Shown one piece after another: positions 62,281 through 63,763 of a stretch of 63,763 bases of DNA. The notes beneath the pieces are model-generated. The model did no database searches, was not told the DNA's origin, and worked only from the letters and a program-made list of their open reading frames with translations. Made by a program: the position numbers and the translations under genes. Positions within the stretch are counted from its first letter, which is position 1. Each line of letters starts with the position of its first letter. The stretch spans positions 1 to 63,763 of the forward strand of contig JAEDFW010000001.1 in assembly GCA_016297855.1 (NCBI GenBank), read 5' to 3'. Source of the stretch: Oscillospiraceae bacterium. Its GTDB lineage: Bacteria > Bacillota > Clostridia > Oscillospirales > Oscillospiraceae.

Positions 62281-63570
62281 ATGGATATTTTACTTTCTCT
62301 TTCGATCGCCACGCTTGCCGGACTTTTAATGACGCGTGTGGCAAAGCCACTGAAGCTGCCGTCGGTTACGGCGTATCTTGTTGCTGGTATTCTTGTCGGC
62401 CCATATTGTCTCGGCAGCCTCGGCATCAGCGGCTTCGGCTTTGTCAGCTTTGAAAGCGTTGAGCGGCTGTCGCTCATCTCCGACGTTGCGCTGGGCTTTA
62501 TCGCATTTTCCATCGGAAATGAATTCCGGCTTTCACAGCTCAAACACACCGGCCATCAGGCCACTGTGATCGCCGTTTTTCAGGCGCTTGCCGCCACACT
62601 GCTGGTTGATTTGGCGCTGCTGCTTGCCTGCGTACTGACAAACGGACGCATCAGTGTGGCACAGGCTATCACACTCGGCGCGATTGCCACTGCGACGGCA
62701 CCTGCCGCAACGCTTATGGTTGTGCGCCAGTACAAGGCGAAAGGACCGGTCGTTGATCTACTGCTGCCGATCGTCGCACTCGACGACGCAGTGGGTCTGG
62801 TTGTATTTGCGGTCTCATTTGGTATTGCCAAGGCCATTTGCTTCGGGTCGGTCGACCTGATTGCGATTCTGGTCAATCCGCTGCTGGAGATCGTGCTGTC
62901 ACTGGCGCTTGGCGCGGTGATGGGATGGCTGCTCACACAGCTGGAAAAGCTCTTCAACTCCAATACCAACCGCCTGAATATGACCATCGCGTTCGTGTTT
63001 CTCACGGTCGCGCTGGCCAAACTGGAGTTTCCTGTCGGGCCTGTCACGATCGGTTTTTCGTCGCTGCTCGTTTGCATGATGCTCGGTACCGTGTTCTGCA
63101 ATATCTGCCCGCTGTCGTCTGACCTGATGGGCAAGGCCGATAAGTGGACGTCGCCGCTGTTTGCCGTGTTCTTTGTCATCAGCGGCGCGGAATTGGATCT
63201 GGGCGTGTTCTCGGATCTTATGATCGTCTGCATTGGACTGGTGTATATCGCCATGCGCTCTCTTGGCAAATACTTCGGCACGTTCACCAGCGCGAAGATG
63301 ACGCACTGCAGTGAGAACATCTGCCGGTATCTCGGAATCACGCTGCTGCCGCAGGCCGGCGTTGCACTGGGTATGTGCGTAACGGCGAAGCAGCTCGGAG
63401 CGCAGGGTGATCTCATCCGCAATATCACGCTCTTTGCCGTGCTTGTCTACGAACTGGTCGGACCGATGCTTACCAAGATGGCGCTCACCAAGGCCGGCGA
63501 TATCCAACCGATGAGCGAGGCGGTCAAGAACCGCCGCACCATCAAGCTGCAGAACCTGGAAAACCGGTAA
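62281..63570 (+). CDS. CPA2-family cation:proton antiporter
   Basis: 429 residues, about 12 membrane segments, KefB/NapA-like fold. Conserved blocks: KLPSVTAYLVAGILVGPYCLG, ISDVALGFIAFSIGNEF, TAPAATLMV, and the ion-site DDAVGLVVFAVSFG with the paired aspartates. There is no C-terminal TrkA-N regulatory domain; the C-terminus is a short basic tail. The start at 62281 gives a normal N-terminus; its ribosome site (GCAGG) is weak and the ORF from 62227 would begin beside the -10 box. Substrate (Na+ or K+) not known. Confidence 0.88.
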   Translation: MDILLSLSIATLAGLLMTRVAKPLKLPSVTAYLVAGILVGPYCLGSLGISGFGFVSFESVERLSLISDVALGFIAFSIGNEFRLSQLKHTGHQATVIAVFQALAATLLVDLALLLACVLTNGRISVAQAITLGAIATATAPAATLMVVRQYKAKGPVVDLLLPIVALDDAVGLVVFAVSFGIAKAICFGSVDLIAILVNPLLEIVLSLALGAVMGWLLTQLEKLFNSNTNRLNMTIAFVFLTVALAKLEFPVGPVTIGFSSLLVCMMLGTVFCNICPLSSDLMGKADKWTSPLFAVFFVISGAELDLGVFSDLMIVCIGLVYIAMRSLGKYFGTFTSAKMTHCSENICRYLGITLLPQAGVALGMCVTAKQLGAQGDLIRNITLFAVLVYELVGPMLTKMALTKAGDIQPMSEAVKNRRTIKLQNLENR

Positions 63571-63573
63571 AAA

Positions 63574-63614
63574 TCGCAGATCGCCCGGCGCTGCGGCACC
63601 GGGCGATCTGTTTA
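63574..63614 (+). terminator. Terminator of the antiporter gene
   Basis: CAGATCGCCCGG / CCGGGCGATCTG followed by TTTACT. Confidence 0.8.
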
Positions 63615-63733
63615 CTGAAAGCTATCATTCATGTTAACTTTTTTCACTCTGCTGACGCGTTTTTGCTAACGCTAACAAGAACAAAAATGCAAACATATCA
63701 GTTAAAAATGTAAAAAGCATTGATAAATAAAGA

Positions 63734-63763
63734 AAAACCAGCAATCTCAATGGATTGCTGGTT
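63734..63763 (-). terminator. Terminator of a minus-strand gene beyond the window
   Basis: Minus strand AACCAGCAATC / GATTGCTGGTT, then TTTTC. The preceding AT-rich bases 63616-63733 hold no gene that I can support. Confidence 0.75.

Noticed and set aside
1..63763. tRNA genes, CRISPR arrays, insertion sequences, prophage or defence genes
   Set aside because: Looked for throughout by eye and none seen; a tRNAscan or IS search could still find something I missed.

Overview
The window reads as a chromosomal segment of a Gram-positive, spore-forming anaerobe of the Clostridia, most like the Oscillospiraceae. The grounds are a fairly GC-rich genome with Firmicutes gene order (remA-gmk-rpoZ-priA-def-fmt-rsmB-rlmN-stp-prkC-rsgA), spore-coat genes sipL-spoIVA, cdaA-cdaR, ECF transporter genes, S-layer-homology proteins, strong AGGAGG ribosome sites and several TTG starts. 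This is inference from gene content; no 16S rRNA gene is present. Nearly all of it is core genome. I saw no prophage, insertion sequence, CRISPR array or tRNA gene.

Layout. 1-5.5 kb: 3' part of leuS, rpsU, an unrecognised gene, yqeG, an Xaa-Pro peptidase, efp and an acidic zinc-ribbon protein. 5.6-6.3 kb: a small decay zone with a frameshifted ORF and a 33-codon ridA stub. 6.3-9 kb: a PaaK-like ligase and a first SLH protein. 9.3-14.4 kb: rodA, tsaE-tsaB, upp, then an IscU-like scaffold gene paired with a GGGtGRT-family gene. 14.5-18.2 kb: a second SLH protein and feoAB. 18.2-21.6 kb (minus strand): rpmG-secE-nusG-rplK-rplA, then rplJ-rplL behind their own promoter and L10 leader; rpoBC does not follow rplL. 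21.8-26.7 kb: ruvX, a DUF2461 gene, a split TauE pair, tcdA, a PrsA-like foldase, a structured RNA resembling 6S RNA, and a DUF1292 gene.

27-38.3 kb: a class A penicillin-binding protein, a methyltransferase, ecfA1-ecfA2-ecfT-truA, a DUF5711 protein, a ClpE-type unfoldase and rnpB. 38.3-44.3 kb: murD-ispD-ispF, an NhaC-type transporter under a lysine riboswitch (so probably a lysine transporter), and a DUF3343/class V aminotransferase pair. 44.3-58.7 kb: cdaA-cdaR, then a long housekeeping run from yicC to rsgA with many overlapping stop/start codons. 58.8-62.1 kb: a 49-residue membrane peptide, sipL and spoIVA. 62.2-63.6 kb: a CPA2-type antiporter. The window ends in AT-rich DNA with a terminator for a minus-strand gene outside it.

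Most genes serve translation, ribosome and tRNA maturation, envelope synthesis and protein quality control. The parts most worth a second look are the IscU-like/GGGtGRT operon, the riboswitch-controlled transporter, the candidate 6S RNA, a hairpin that buries the ribosome site of the TauE pair, the DUF3343 pair, and the decay zone at 5.6-6.2 kb. All identifications come from reading motifs and translations by eye; no database search was possible.
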